A stretch of 64,000 nt of DNA from an uncultured Pirellula sp. Lineage in GTDB: Bacteria; Planctomycetota; Planctomycetia; Pirellulales; Pirellulaceae. Made by a program: the position numbers and the translations under genes. Of this stretch, positions 19,682 to 28,199 are shown piece by piece. The notes below the pieces were generated by a model. The model was not told the DNA's origin. It saw only the letters and a program-made list of their open reading frames with translations, and did not search any database. Numbering within the stretch: the stretch's first letter is position 1; the number at the start of each line of letters is the position of its first letter. The stretch covers positions 62,001-126,000 of the forward strand of contig CAIOHR010000055.1 of assembly GCA_903858115.1 (NCBI GenBank), given 5' to 3'.

Positions 19682-20536
19682 ATGCTTGGTAGCTGGCAAG
19701 ACGTTACGTCGGTTTTTTTTCTTGTTGCTTGTTTCATCTCGGTCGGCGTTTTGATTGCCTATTCCTTGCTGTCCCCGGGGCGATATTCGGTAATTGAGAG
19801 GATCACCTATGCGCCTGTGTATACGCTCGCTCGCTTATTGTGGCGAGTCGAAGTGCACTGGGATGCTCGTTGGGGTGAGGGTGCTTTAGAACGCCATCAT
19901 GAAAAAGAGATGTTACGAGACCGATTGCGAACAGGAGGAGTTCTAATCGCAAACCATCGTTCGTCAGTCGACCCGTTTTTCGTTCAGCTTGCAGCGGGAT
20001 GTCGTGTCCACTGGATGGTGGCAGGAGAGTACTTTCGCCACTTTTTGTTCGGCCCATTGCTCCGGTCTTATCAAGCGATTCCTACCAACCGCGGTGGAAT
20101 GGACAATGCCGCCACGAAACGCGCCATCGAGATGGCTGCAGCAGGCGATTTCGTCGGAATGTTTCCCGAGGGACGAATCAATCGCACGGATTGTCCACTG
20201 CTGAGTATTCGACCTGGAGCAGCACTAGTTGCCTCTCGCGCTCAGGTTCCCCTCATTCCTATATGGATTGAAGGCGCACCAGTCGGTCCCGAAGTATACA
20301 GTGCTCTCCTCATGCCAGCTCGAGTCCGAGTCCTCATAGGATTCCCTAACGAACAATCAAACACACTCAATCTGGCGGCTGAGACCAATAACAGTGAAGG
20401 GAGTGACTCCATACTAAGAGCCGATCGACAGCAAAAGAATGACTGGATTTGCCAAGTCATGGAAGAATGTTTGCGATTAGGTGGCAAATCGAATTCAGAG
20501 ATTACCATTGCAGGCAAGCGTTGGGTCGATTCATAA
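19682..20536 (+). CDS. 1-acyl-sn-glycerol-3-phosphate acyltransferase-like protein
   Basis: PlsC-type enzymes transfer an acyl chain to lysophosphatidic acid at the inner membrane. The 284-residue protein has an N-terminal membrane segment (about 9-30), the catalytic NHRSSVDPFF block with H92 and D97, a GPLLRSYQAIPTNR segment, and FPEGRIN (161-167), which binds the phosphate. These are motifs I to III of the LPLAT family in the right order. The C-terminal 60 residues are polar. Which acyl acceptor it prefers cannot be told. The gene is monocistronic and converges with the fasciclin gene. Confidence 0.9.
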   Translation: MLGSWQDVTSVFFLVACFISVGVLIAYSLLSPGRYSVIERITYAPVYTLARLLWRVEVHWDARWGEGALERHHEKEMLRDRLRTGGVLIANHRSSVDPFFVQLAAGCRVHWMVAGEYFRHFLFGPLLRSYQAIPTNRGGMDNAATKRAIEMAAAGDFVGMFPEGRINRTDCPLLSIRPGAALVASRAQVPLIPIWIEGAPVGPEVYSALLMPARVRVLIGFPNEQSNTLNLAAETNNSEGSDSILRADRQQKNDWICQVMEECLRLGGKSNSEITIAGKRWVDS

Positions 20537-20551
20537 TCATTGCCACTCAAC

Positions 20552-20580
20552 GAAAAAAGGGTGAGCAATGCTCACCCTTC
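20552..20580 (-). terminator. Rho-independent terminator of the fasciclin gene
   Basis: A perfect 10-bp stem (20557-20566 with 20570-20579) closes a 3-base loop. Read on the minus strand the stem is followed by a run of T residues, so it terminates the minus-strand gene ending at 20606. On the plus strand no T-run follows, so plsC termination is not evident, though the hairpin lies just after its stop. Confidence 0.85.
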
Positions 20581-20605
20581 TCTACTACTTAGAATCGTCA
20601 GGCAA

Positions 20606-21496
20606 CTACTTTGCTGGCGGCATAATAACGGCATCGATGACGTGGATCACTCCGTTGGATGCATCGATATCTGTCGCTACGATTTTCGCATCGTTTACAA
20701 ATGCACCTTTGTCATTTGTAGAGATCTTCACGGAAGCTCCTTGAACAGTAGCAGCAGACTTTGCTGCAACGGCTGCTTCGCTGTAGACACGTCCAGCTAC
20801 GACGTGGTACTTTAGAATCGAAGCAAGCTTTGCCTTGTTCTCAGGCTTGAGAAGATCCGCCAATGTCGCTGCTGGAATCTTTGCAAATGCTTCATCGGTA
20901 GGAGCAAAGACTGTGAAGGGACCTTCTCCGCTCAATGTCTCGACAAGTCCAGCAGCTTTAACAGCGGCTAGCAATGTTTTGAAGCTACCTGCTTTGTCAG
21001 CAACGGCAGGAATTGCATCGGTTGCAGGAAGAATTACCGAATCGATCACGTGGATAACACCATTGGTGCAAGCGATGTCAGTCTTCACAACGTTCGCTGC
21101 ATCAACACTGACCTTACCGCCAGCTACTTTGACGTCGATTCTTTGACCGTTCAAAGAGACTGCCCCTTTGACTTTGACTACGTCTGCTGCCATCACTTTG
21201 CCAGGAACGACGTGGTACTTCAGAATGGCTTGTAGCTTGCCTTTGTTCTCAGGCTTGAGCAATGTTTCGACTGTTCCTGCAGGAAGCTTCTTGAAAGCTT
21301 CGTCTGTTGGGGCGAAGACTGTGAATGGTCCAGGGCCCGACACTGCGCCTACAAGGTCTGCTGCTCCCAAGGCGGCTGCAAGCGTTTTGAAACTACCTGC
21401 TTCTACGGCTGTCTCGACAATATTTTTCTGTGCGAACGCCATGGAGCTCATGCTGGCAACAACCGCAAAAGCCAAACTAACAATACTCTTCTTCAT
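20606..21496 (-). CDS. Secreted protein with two fasciclin (FAS1) domains
   Basis: The 296-residue protein has a classical signal peptide (residues 1-23, ending SMAFA) and two FAS1 repeats of about 130 residues each (about 25-158 and 160-295). Each repeat has the family blocks [27 protein letters not shown] and [13 protein letters not shown] or DAVIMPP. FAS1 domains mediate adhesion to surfaces or matrix; in bacteria such small proteins are exported to the envelope. Two near-identical internal repeats suggest an old duplication. A strong hairpin terminator follows the stop. It is preceded by a 147-base gap with no gene. Confidence 0.95.
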   Translation of the reverse strand: MKKSIVSLAFAVVASMSSMAFAQKNIVETAVEAGSFKTLAAALGAADLVGAVSGPGPFTVFAPTDEAFKKLPAGTVETLLKPENKGKLQAILKYHVVPGKVMAADVVKVKGAVSLNGQRIDVKVAGGKVSVDAANVVKTDIACTNGVIHVIDSVILPATDAIPAVADKAGSFKTLLAAVKAAGLVETLSGEGPFTVFAPTDEAFAKIPAATLADLLKPENKAKLASILKYHVVAGRVYSEAAVAAKSAATVQGASVKISTNDKGAFVNDAKIVATDIDASNGVIHVIDAVIMPPAK

Positions 21497-21643
21497 TCTT
21501 TTCGTTCCGATAACTTAGAATTTTCTGGGTGATTCGCTGCGCCATCGGCAGCGTTGTGTTCAACGGTCTCGAGCCATTGCCGCATTATACGAGTGAGTCA
21601 ACTGATTGGATTCAGAATCTCGAAAGTTGTTGCGAACTTTAGC

Positions 21644-22708
21644 TTAACGGGTCGCAATGCTCGATGGGATTTGATAGGCGACGCGTTGCGACGCTTTCGT
21701 CCCAGACATGGACTCGACGAGCCCTTTTTGGTCCAGATAATTCAAGATCGCAACGCGAAGATCGACCGGCAAATACGAGAGCCGCATGAGAGGGTACGCT
21801 GTTCCGGGCGTGTAAACAATGCCATCGAACCAATCCTGCGGGATAGAGGGCTCGTACATATCCAGCTTCGCCCCGAGTTTATGAAATGGGGTGGGGAAGC
21901 TTCGTTGTTCAATCGTATTCGCATACGCTTTTGCGTAAGAAGCCAACCTCTTTTGATGCCTCATGTAATCCGATGCAACCGCAGCCGCGTGTTCGTCATA
22001 CTCTTGGTACATCGCGACAACGAATTTCTGAGTTGACAACACGCGTAGTCGTTTTGAGTTGGAGTGTTCGTGTCCGATCGCTTCGATAGAGACGTCCAGT
22101 AGATCGGCTCGCCATGATTGCGGGACTTCAAATACGATTCGAAACGGTCTCGCCCCTTCCAGAGTATTCTGTGAAGACTGCTTTACTTTGAAGTAAACAC
22201 CGCGGCGACGATCCAATGTTCCCGAGGCCGTTGAAAGTTCCAGCGATGGCTTCTTTGCATAGACGATTGTCTCATGCGAGTTGTCATGCCCATAAGCATA
22301 GCCTTGCACAGTCCCCACGCCGGAATAGCCCCCGAATCCCCGAATAGCCCCTTCTCGCAGTTTGTCAGCATCTTGAGTCACCTGCATCGCTCCAAGAATC
22401 TCGCTTTGAAGCTCGGTACGCGGCGAGAAGTCTGCCACCTGAACATCATCGTGACGACTCACCATGCGAACGGTGTATTCCGTTACTTGAGATGCGTTGC
22501 CAGGTGTGAACAATGCAGATACATCCAGCTGCACCTCGATCATGCGAGAGTGAGGGAGTTGGCTCATCAAGCTCGTCTGTCCGAGATCTCGGGCTGCTAC
22601 CACTGGGTTGACGTCAAAGGCAACTTGCCCCCATCCCAACTTCGGAACCAAGAGAATTGCAGCCAGCAAAACCAAATAGTTGAATGTATTGCGAATGAAG
22701 CTTTTCAT
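21644..22708 (-). CDS. Secreted protein of unknown function
   Basis: This 354-residue protein is not recognised. It has a signal peptide (about residues 6-27, ending GWGQ) and a largely beta-rich mature part with VEYTVRMVSRHDDVQVADFSP-like strands and a more helical C-terminus (HQKRLASYAKAYANT). No cysteine motif or catalytic signature is visible. The start at 22708 is fixed by a strong AAGGAGG seven bases upstream, better than most in this window; longer frames upstream lack a signal sequence. It is followed on its own strand by the fasciclin gene, with a 147-base gap. Confidence 0.8.
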   Translation of the reverse strand: MKSFIRNTFNYLVLLAAILLVPKLGWGQVAFDVNPVVAARDLGQTSLMSQLPHSRMIEVQLDVSALFTPGNASQVTEYTVRMVSRHDDVQVADFSPRTELQSEILGAMQVTQDADKLREGAIRGFGGYSGVGTVQGYAYGHDNSHETIVYAKKPSLELSTASGTLDRRRGVYFKVKQSSQNTLEGARPFRIVFEVPQSWRADLLDVSIEAIGHEHSNSKRLRVLSTQKFVVAMYQEYDEHAAAVASDYMRHQKRLASYAKAYANTIEQRSFPTPFHKLGAKLDMYEPSIPQDWFDGIVYTPGTAYPLMRLSYLPVDLRVAILNYLDQKGLVESMSGTKASQRVAYQIPSSIATR

Positions 22709-22715
22709 ACGTAGC

Positions 22716-22722
22716 CCTCCTT
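22716..22722 (-). promoter_or_regulatory. Strong ribosome binding site that sets the start at 22708
   Basis: AAGGAGG on the minus strand, spaced seven bases from the ATG. Among the starts inspected here it is the closest match to the anti-Shine-Dalgarno consensus, and it rules out the longer in-frame start at 22813. Confidence 0.7.
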
Positions 22723-23090
22723 GGTGATGAATGTGCTGTTGGATAGCGATCATCATGGCATCTAAAAGTGTAGGATCAATTTGTAGGATCCCTGCACGTC
22801 TGGCAGTCCGCAATCTTGACGTAGTAAACCACAGAGCAACTGCCGTTCCATCCTGGAAGTAAGCGTCCGTTATTCGAGAAAAAGTGTTTCAGGTTTTGAC
22901 TAGATCACCCTATCGGCAAAGCTTGCCATCTCTCGACCTTTTGTGCATGGAAATACTAACAATCCGTTACCAAGGGACAAGGAAAATGTATCTCTTTCGC
23001 ATAGGAAACTAGGGGTTGAATAGAGTTGCGATCGGATATATCGTCCAGCCTACCTATTTGAACACGAATTGGATGATCCGAAGAGCAAAA
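22723..23090. other. Intergenic region, no gene seen
   Basis: About 370 bases between divergent genes. No open frame with protein character, no structured RNA that I can recognise. It must hold the promoters of the secreted orphan (left) and gatB (right). TTGAAT at 23016 and TATATC at 23037 are 15 bases apart and could be a weak sigma-70-type promoter for gatB. Confidence 0.4.
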
Positions 23091-24572
23091 ATGCCATCTA
23101 TCTACCGAACGGTTATTGGGCTTGAAGTCCATGTCCAACTAAAGACAGCCACGAAGTTGTTTTGTCGATGCAGCGCTCGGTTCGGGGCTTCCCCAAATAC
23201 GCAAGTTTGTCCTGTTTGCCTAGGTTTGCCTGGAGCGCTTCCCGTTTTGAATCAAACTGCGATCCAATATGCGATTCGCGCAGGAATCGGCCTCAATTCT
23301 CAGATTGCTTCTTTCACAAAATGGGATCGAAAGAACTACTTCTACCCCGATCTTCCTAAAGGATACCAGACGAGCCAATTCGACTTGCCTATCTGCGGTC
23401 CGGGTTTCCTCGAAATTGATACCAAAAATGGGGACGGGATTCTTGCCAAGAAGAAGATAAGAATCATTCGCGCTCACCTCGAAGAGGATGCGGGCAAAAG
23501 TCTTCATGACGAAGTATCCGGCAAGGCGGATACTCGAATCGATTTGAACCGTGCCGGTACCCCTCTCCTTGAGATTGTCTCTGAGCCCGATCTCTCCAGC
23601 GCTGAAGAAGCGAAGACATACCTCATGGAAATGAGGCTGCTGATGATGTACCTCGGTATCACGGACGGAAACATGCAGGAAGGTTCTCTGCGAGCGGACG
23701 CGAACGTCAATCTACACTTCGATCGTGATGGAGAGGTTGCGGCAACGCCTATCGTTGAGATCAAGAACCTCAACAGCTTCCGGGCCGTCGAGCGAGCCAT
23801 TCAGTACGAGAGCCAGCGACAATACGATTTATTCTTGGCCGACGGAAAGAAGATCGGCGAAGCACCAAAACAAACGCGAGGTTGGGACGACGACTTGGGC
23901 GTAACAACGGTACAGCGAGAAAAAGAAGATTCAGCCGACTATCGTTACTTTCCCTGCCCGGATCTTGTTCCTGTAACCATCGGCCAGAGTGACATCGAAG
24001 CTCAACAAGCTTCAGCATCCATTACGCCTAACTCCGCCCGTTCCAAACTCGAGACCGAACTCGCGTTGCGGGCGTCCGATGCTGAGATTTTGGTACAACA
24101 AGGGCGTGGTGTTGTTGAGTATTTCCTGAAACTAGTGGAGGGTGGTGCCTCTCCAAAGCGTGCAAGTGCTTGGATGCTGCAGGATGTTCTGAGGACAATA
24201 AACGACAGCGGAATCGAGATCGAATCCTTTCCGATCGGCTCCACTGCGTTGTCGACGTTGTTGCAAGCGGTTGACCTGAACAAGATCGATACCGCGCGTG
24301 CACGTGAGATTTACTCCAAGCTCTTGACCGACCCCGCGTTGGATCTAGTCAAGATGATTGAGTCGATGGGAATTGTCGCGGTCGACACGAACGAACTCAT
24401 GGAATTGTGTCGCGTGTTGTTGCAGGAGAACCCCGATGTCATTGCCAAGGTTCGCGGTGGCAATGAAAAAGCCATCGCATCGCTTATCGGACAAGCGAAA
24501 AAGAAGAACAAGAACGCCGATCCTCGCCAGGTTCAAGAACTCTGCCTGAAGATGATTGCGGAAGGAACCTAA
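23091..24572 (+). CDS. gatB: Aspartyl/glutamyl-tRNA amidotransferase subunit B
   Basis: GatB is the kinase/tRNA-binding subunit of the GatCAB complex that converts Glu-tRNA(Gln) and Asp-tRNA(Asn) to their amides in the cytoplasm. The 493-residue protein begins IGLEVHVQL (about 8-16), then a zinc-type FCRC and CPVC pair (residues about 23-43), and ends with a YqeY-like helical tail (GNEKAIASLIGQAKKK). Motifs RIIRAHLEEDAGK and NRAGTPLLEIVSEPD are intact. I chose ATG 23091; a TTG 25 codons earlier adds a segment with no family match. gatA and gatC are not adjacent. Confidence 0.97.
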   Translation: MPSIYRTVIGLEVHVQLKTATKLFCRCSARFGASPNTQVCPVCLGLPGALPVLNQTAIQYAIRAGIGLNSQIASFTKWDRKNYFYPDLPKGYQTSQFDLPICGPGFLEIDTKNGDGILAKKKIRIIRAHLEEDAGKSLHDEVSGKADTRIDLNRAGTPLLEIVSEPDLSSAEEAKTYLMEMRLLMMYLGITDGNMQEGSLRADANVNLHFDRDGEVAATPIVEIKNLNSFRAVERAIQYESQRQYDLFLADGKKIGEAPKQTRGWDDDLGVTTVQREKEDSADYRYFPCPDLVPVTIGQSDIEAQQASASITPNSARSKLETELALRASDAEILVQQGRGVVEYFLKLVEGGASPKRASAWMLQDVLRTINDSGIEIESFPIGSTALSTLLQAVDLNKIDTARAREIYSKLLTDPALDLVKMIESMGIVAVDTNELMELCRVLLQENPDVIAKVRGGNEKAIASLIGQAKKKNKNADPRQVQELCLKMIAEGT

Positions 24573-24678
24573 TTGCACGACGAATGACGAAGGGGGTAGA
24601 TCCTCGATCGTCAATCAGGCACTCTCGAGATCGAAGAATGTCACTAGGCCTTGATAACTCGTCATAACGGCAAAGTAC

Positions 24679-25293
24679 TTACAGGCCTTCTACCGGGCTT
24701 GGTGCAACGATCCTCTTGATGCTAACGAGAATCCATTTCAGAAATCCTAGAGTGTACCCAACCACGTATAACGCCGCAAAAGACGAGAGAACGCCACCCA
24801 TCAAGCCGCCGAATTTCCAATTGGCCATCACAAACATCGTTTTGGATTTCTCAGTACCCGAGTTCAAGAAGGCCTTTGACTTTTCTACTGTGCGATTGAG
24901 ACTGGCAGGTGAAACACTCACTTCGACTAGCTGATCAGCATTGCCGTGAATCATCAGGAATCCTTCCCCGTCGACTTGAATTTTTTTGTCGGTAGTGCGG
25001 CCCAACTTGCGCTGTTTCTCCGTTCTACCTGCAATTTCACGACTGCCGATTTCCGTTACCTGATCAACTTGCTGAACTTTGTAAGGAACGACGAAGTACA
25101 TACAAGTCATCGCTTTACATCGAACTCCTTCTTCACTTCGATCGTAGGTTAACCACGTCGCCGGCGCCATCCAAGTCACAAAACCTGGAAAGACGATGCA
25201 TATGAGAAATACGATCAAGTGCTGCAATATCATTCCGCCCAGTGTCGGTCGACTACCATAGTACTTCTTGCTTGTCATCCGCTTGGATTCCAT
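24679..25293 (-). CDS. Two-pass membrane protein of unknown function
   Basis: A 204-residue protein with one membrane segment at about residues 22-44 (LQHLIVFLICIVFPGF) and another near the C-terminus (about 163-190). Between them lies an extracytoplasmic region of about 110 residues that contains a GEGFLMIHGNADQLVEVSVSP strand set. The layout resembles small planctomycete DUF3592-like envelope proteins but I cannot assign a family. It follows the lactonase gene on the same strand with about 57 bases between, so the two could be one transcript. Two cysteines (CKAMTC) occur just after the first helix. Confidence 0.7.
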   Translation of the reverse strand: MESKRMTSKKYYGSRPTLGGMILQHLIVFLICIVFPGFVTWMAPATWLTYDRSEEGVRCKAMTCMYFVVPYKVQQVDQVTEIGSREIAGRTEKQRKLGRTTDKKIQVDGEGFLMIHGNADQLVEVSVSPASLNRTVEKSKAFLNSGTEKSKTMFVMANWKFGGLMGGVLSSFAALYVVGYTLGFLKWILVSIKRIVAPSPVEGL

Positions 25294-25350
25294 TCCGTTT
25301 TGTCATGCAATGTTATGCAACTGGGATTTCTCGTAACACGACGGAGTGTT

Positions 25351-26520
25351 TCATTTGCCATCATCGAACATGACGCAGATAGTACTCGGCGCGTAAACAC
25401 TATTCTGATTGAAGACAATTCGTCCTGAATCGCTTTCAATGCTAAACGCGGCGAGGGTATGAGAAGCCTGCCCCGCGACCAATAGCCATTCCCCTGAAGG
25501 CGAGACATTGAAATTGCGAGGGGTGATGGCTCTTGCATTCTCAATTTGGATTCGCTTCAAGTTCCCCGACAACGCCTCGATCTCAAAGACTGAGATCGAA
25601 TCGTGACCACGATTGGCTGAGTAGACGTACTTCCCGTTCGGATGTATTCGTATCTCGGAAGCACTCTTGGCTTTCTCGCGTGCAAGTTCAACGGCAGGCA
25701 CCGTCTCCAGCGTCTGAACCGGATTCATCGTCCCTTTCGTTGCGTCATACTCAAATTGGGTGATCGTCAAACTGAGTTCGTTCAGCACGTAAATCCAACG
25801 ACCCATCGGATGAAACTTCATGTGCCGAGGACCACTCCCTGGAGGCGTCACCCCTTCTCCGTGCCGCTCGATACTTGAGTTCTCAGGATCCAGTTTGTAA
25901 ATCAGGACACGATCCAAACCAAGATCGGGAACGAAGGCGAACCTATTGTCCGGGGAGAACCCTACCCAGTGGGCATGGGAAGCATCTTGACGATTCGACA
26001 CGACCCTCGATCCTCCATCATGCTTGATTAGCTTTGTTCTAGCCGTGATCGATCCGTCACTCCCCAAGGCGAACGACGCGACGGAGCCACCGCCGTACTG
26101 CGCGGTCAGCAAGGTTTTGCCTGTTGCATCAATGGCGACATGCGCAGCACCACCATCGCCGATGGCAACCGCATTCATGAAAGAAAGCGAGGGTGACTTG
26201 CCATCATCAGCAATCGCAAATGCAGCTACTACTTGTTCATTCTTGATGCCGCCGACAGCATACAGTACCGGTAGTTTCGGATGCTTCGCCAGGAACCCTG
26301 GCCCTTCCATTTCCGCAACGAGCTTCGGTTCTGTCAGTTTGCCGTCGGTGGTATCAAGTTTGCAGTGATAGATGCCGCGGCTTTGTGGGCTGCGACCTGT
26401 TCCAAGCCAAACATTAAGGCTCTCGCCTAAAACGGTGTGCGTCATCGCAATGCTAAAACAACAAAGACCAATAATGCTCTGAATACTTGAACGCAAGGTA
26501 CCGTTGGATACGACTTTCAT
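25351..26520 (-). CDS. Secreted 7-bladed beta-propeller lactonase (6-phosphogluconolactonase-like)
   Basis: The 389-residue protein has a signal peptide (about residues 10-32) and a lactonase-type beta-propeller. Recurrent blade motifs are clear: FAFVPDLGLDRVLIYKLD, GPRHMKFHPMGRWIYVLNEL, ASEIRIHPNGKYVYSANRGHDSISVFEI and RNFNVSPSGEWLLVAGQ. The family includes YbhE-type 6-phosphogluconolactonases and muconate-lactonising relatives, but a secreted copy is unlikely to work in the pentose phosphate pathway, so the substrate is open. I chose ATG 26520 because the signal peptide starts there; a frame of 40 more residues lies upstream. Divergent from the YCII gene by about 300 bases. Confidence 0.88.
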   Translation of the reverse strand: MKVVSNGTLRSSIQSIIGLCCFSIAMTHTVLGESLNVWLGTGRSPQSRGIYHCKLDTTDGKLTEPKLVAEMEGPGFLAKHPKLPVLYAVGGIKNEQVVAAFAIADDGKSPSLSFMNAVAIGDGGAAHVAIDATGKTLLTAQYGGGSVASFALGSDGSITARTKLIKHDGGSRVVSNRQDASHAHWVGFSPDNRFAFVPDLGLDRVLIYKLDPENSSIERHGEGVTPPGSGPRHMKFHPMGRWIYVLNELSLTITQFEYDATKGTMNPVQTLETVPAVELAREKAKSASEIRIHPNGKYVYSANRGHDSISVFEIEALSGNLKRIQIENARAITPRNFNVSPSGEWLLVAGQASHTLAAFSIESDSGRIVFNQNSVYAPSTICVMFDDGK

Positions 26521-26816
26521 GAAGGTTAGATTCCATTGGAGAGGAACTTGGTCTGCAAAGCGCAGCGTAGTTGAAGTTTGCCAAGATTCTACACCAAAAC
26601 AGATAAGAGTAGCCGTCGCAAGCGAGATTGGGAGATCCATGTGTTTTGCAGAAAGGTCTGTCCCAACGCCAAGCCATGGGCAGGTACTGGTGCGAGTTTC
26701 TCATTTTCGCAAAAATTCTTCGCGCTCGATGTCGAATCTCGCGTTCGCAACTCGACTATTACAAAATTGGCGACCATACTCGACGAATTCAGTTGAACAC
26801 AGCAAGGGAAAATGAG

Positions 26817-27227
26817 ATGAAGTTTGTTTGCTTGGGTTTCATGGATGAATCCAAATACGAGGCGTTGTCAGAGGCCGAAGGCCAGCGAATGATGGAGGAA
26901 TGCTTTGCCTATGACGATGAACTCCGCAGGGGCGGGCACTTTCTCGGTGGTGAAGCTCTGCAATCCGCGAGGAAAGCTGTGACGCTCCGCTTCAAGAATG
27001 GCTCGCTCGACGTCACCGGTGGGCCCTACGCTGAGACCAAAGAAATGCTAGGAGGGATTTTGCTGTTGGAGGCACGCGATTTAAATCACGCCATTGAGTT
27101 GATGTCAAAGCATCCTGGCGTAAAAGTCGGCCCATTCGAGATTCGACCCGCCGATGAGGAAACGAACAAGTTGATTGCCGCGCGGAAAGTGCCCCAAGCC
27201 GTAGCTTTGCCCGAAGGAAATAAGTAG
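26817..27227 (+). CDS. YCII-related domain protein
   Basis: A 136-residue cytoplasmic protein of the YCII/DGPF family, a small ferredoxin-like fold. The visible markers are [14 protein letters not shown] at the start, [12 protein letters not shown], the [15 protein letters not shown] block typical of DGPF proteins, and [20 protein letters not shown]. The biochemical role is not known. Members usually sit beside an ECF sigma factor gene; none is present here. AAGGGA about nine bases before the ATG at 26817 supports that start. It is followed after two bases by the PhnB-like gene. Confidence 0.92.
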   Translation: MKFVCLGFMDESKYEALSEAEGQRMMEECFAYDDELRRGGHFLGGEALQSARKAVTLRFKNGSLDVTGGPYAETKEMLGGILLLEARDLNHAIELMSKHPGVKVGPFEIRPADEETNKLIAARKVPQAVALPEGNK

Positions 27228-27229
27228 AG

Positions 27230-27712
27230 ATGAAATCAACAAAGAACACGATCTGTCTTTGGTACGATCATGATGCCGAAGCGGCGTCCGAGTTTTACGC
27301 TAATACCTTTCCTGATTCCTCTGTTGGCGCGGTGCATCGAGCTCCGAGCGACAACCCATCAAGCAAAGAAGGCAGCGTGTTGACTGTCGAGTTTACCGTG
27401 ATGGGCGTTCCTTGCATCGGGCTCAATGGCGGACCGGGTGTCGAGCATAACTGGGCATTCTCTTTTCAAATTGCAACAGAAGACCAAGCTGAAACAGACC
27501 GTTACTGGAATGCAATCGTCGGAAACGGCGGCCAGGAGAGCAACTGCGGTTGGTGCAGGGATCGCTGGGGAGTTCATTGGCAGATTACGCCAAGCGTCCT
27601 CACGAAAGCATTCACTGGCTCCGACCGAATTGTTGCCAAACGCGCATTCGATGCGATGATGCAGATGAAGAAGATAGACATCGCAGCTATCGAGGCTGCG
27701 ATTCGCGGTTGA
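27230..27712 (+). CDS. PhnB-like VOC-superfamily protein
   Basis: A 160-residue protein of the PhnB/3-demethylubiquinone methyltransferase-like group in the vicinal oxygen chelate superfamily. It shows the paired beta-alpha-beta modules with CLWYDHDAEAASEFYANTFPDS at the start, VMGVPCIGLNGGP in the middle and GWCRDRWGVHWQITPSVL near 115. The pattern fits the PhnB family of unknown substrate. Only two bases separate it from the YCII gene, so it is certainly in the same operon. A metal-binding glutamate typical of glyoxalase enzymes is not obvious. Confidence 0.93.
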   Translation: MKSTKNTICLWYDHDAEAASEFYANTFPDSSVGAVHRAPSDNPSSKEGSVLTVEFTVMGVPCIGLNGGPGVEHNWAFSFQIATEDQAETDRYWNAIVGNGGQESNCGWCRDRWGVHWQITPSVLTKAFTGSDRIVAKRAFDAMMQMKKIDIAAIEAAIRG

Positions 27713-27755
27713 GTAGGAACGTTACGCTAGATTTTGCGGAGAGGTAGTTAAGAAA

Positions 27756-28157
27756 ATGAACGGATCAAAAAAATTGAAAGTCGCAGGTTGGATACTGAGC
27801 GTCTTGATTGCATTATTCCTCATCGGAGCAAGTGCGATGGGCAAGTTTACTTCCTGGGAAGGTAAATCCGAGATGTTCGCCAAGATGGGCTGGGCCGAGG
27901 ACGTGATGGTTAAGATTGGGATCGTCGAAGTGGCCATTGCTATTCTCTTTCTGATTCCGCGCTCTTCATTCATCGCGGCAATCCTGCTTTCTGCTTACTT
28001 AGGTGGTGCTATTGCAACCCACGTTCGTGTTGGCGACCCGTTCCCATTCCCTATCATTATAGGGGTCTTCACCTGGGTCGCGCTTGGACTTCGCGAACCC
28101 GATGTTTTTCGGTTGGCTTTGGGCTTGGGCTGTAGTGCACGTCAGGGAAAGAATTGA
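27756..28157 (+). CDS. DoxX-like membrane protein
   Basis: A 133-residue integral membrane protein with four hydrophobic helices, beginning LKVAGWILSVLIALFLIGAS and including GIVEVAIAILFLIPR. The KMGWAEDVMVKIGIVEV segment marks the DoxX-like family, some of which contribute to redox or quinone-linked functions; the role here is unknown. It starts 43 bases after the PhnB-like gene and completes the three-gene set. The C-terminus ends with a short basic tail. Confidence 0.9.
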   Translation: MNGSKKLKVAGWILSVLIALFLIGASAMGKFTSWEGKSEMFAKMGWAEDVMVKIGIVEVAIAILFLIPRSSFIAAILLSAYLGGAIATHVRVGDPFPFPIIIGVFTWVALGLREPDVFRLALGLGCSARQGKN

Positions 28158-28199
28158 CCAACTGCGACCCGAACGCACAAAGCCTTAGGACGCTTCTGG

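Noticed and set aside
21535..21553. Hairpin CGCTGC/GCAGCG with 7-base loop between two minus-strand genes
   Set aside because: No T-run follows on either strand, so it is not a convincing terminator.
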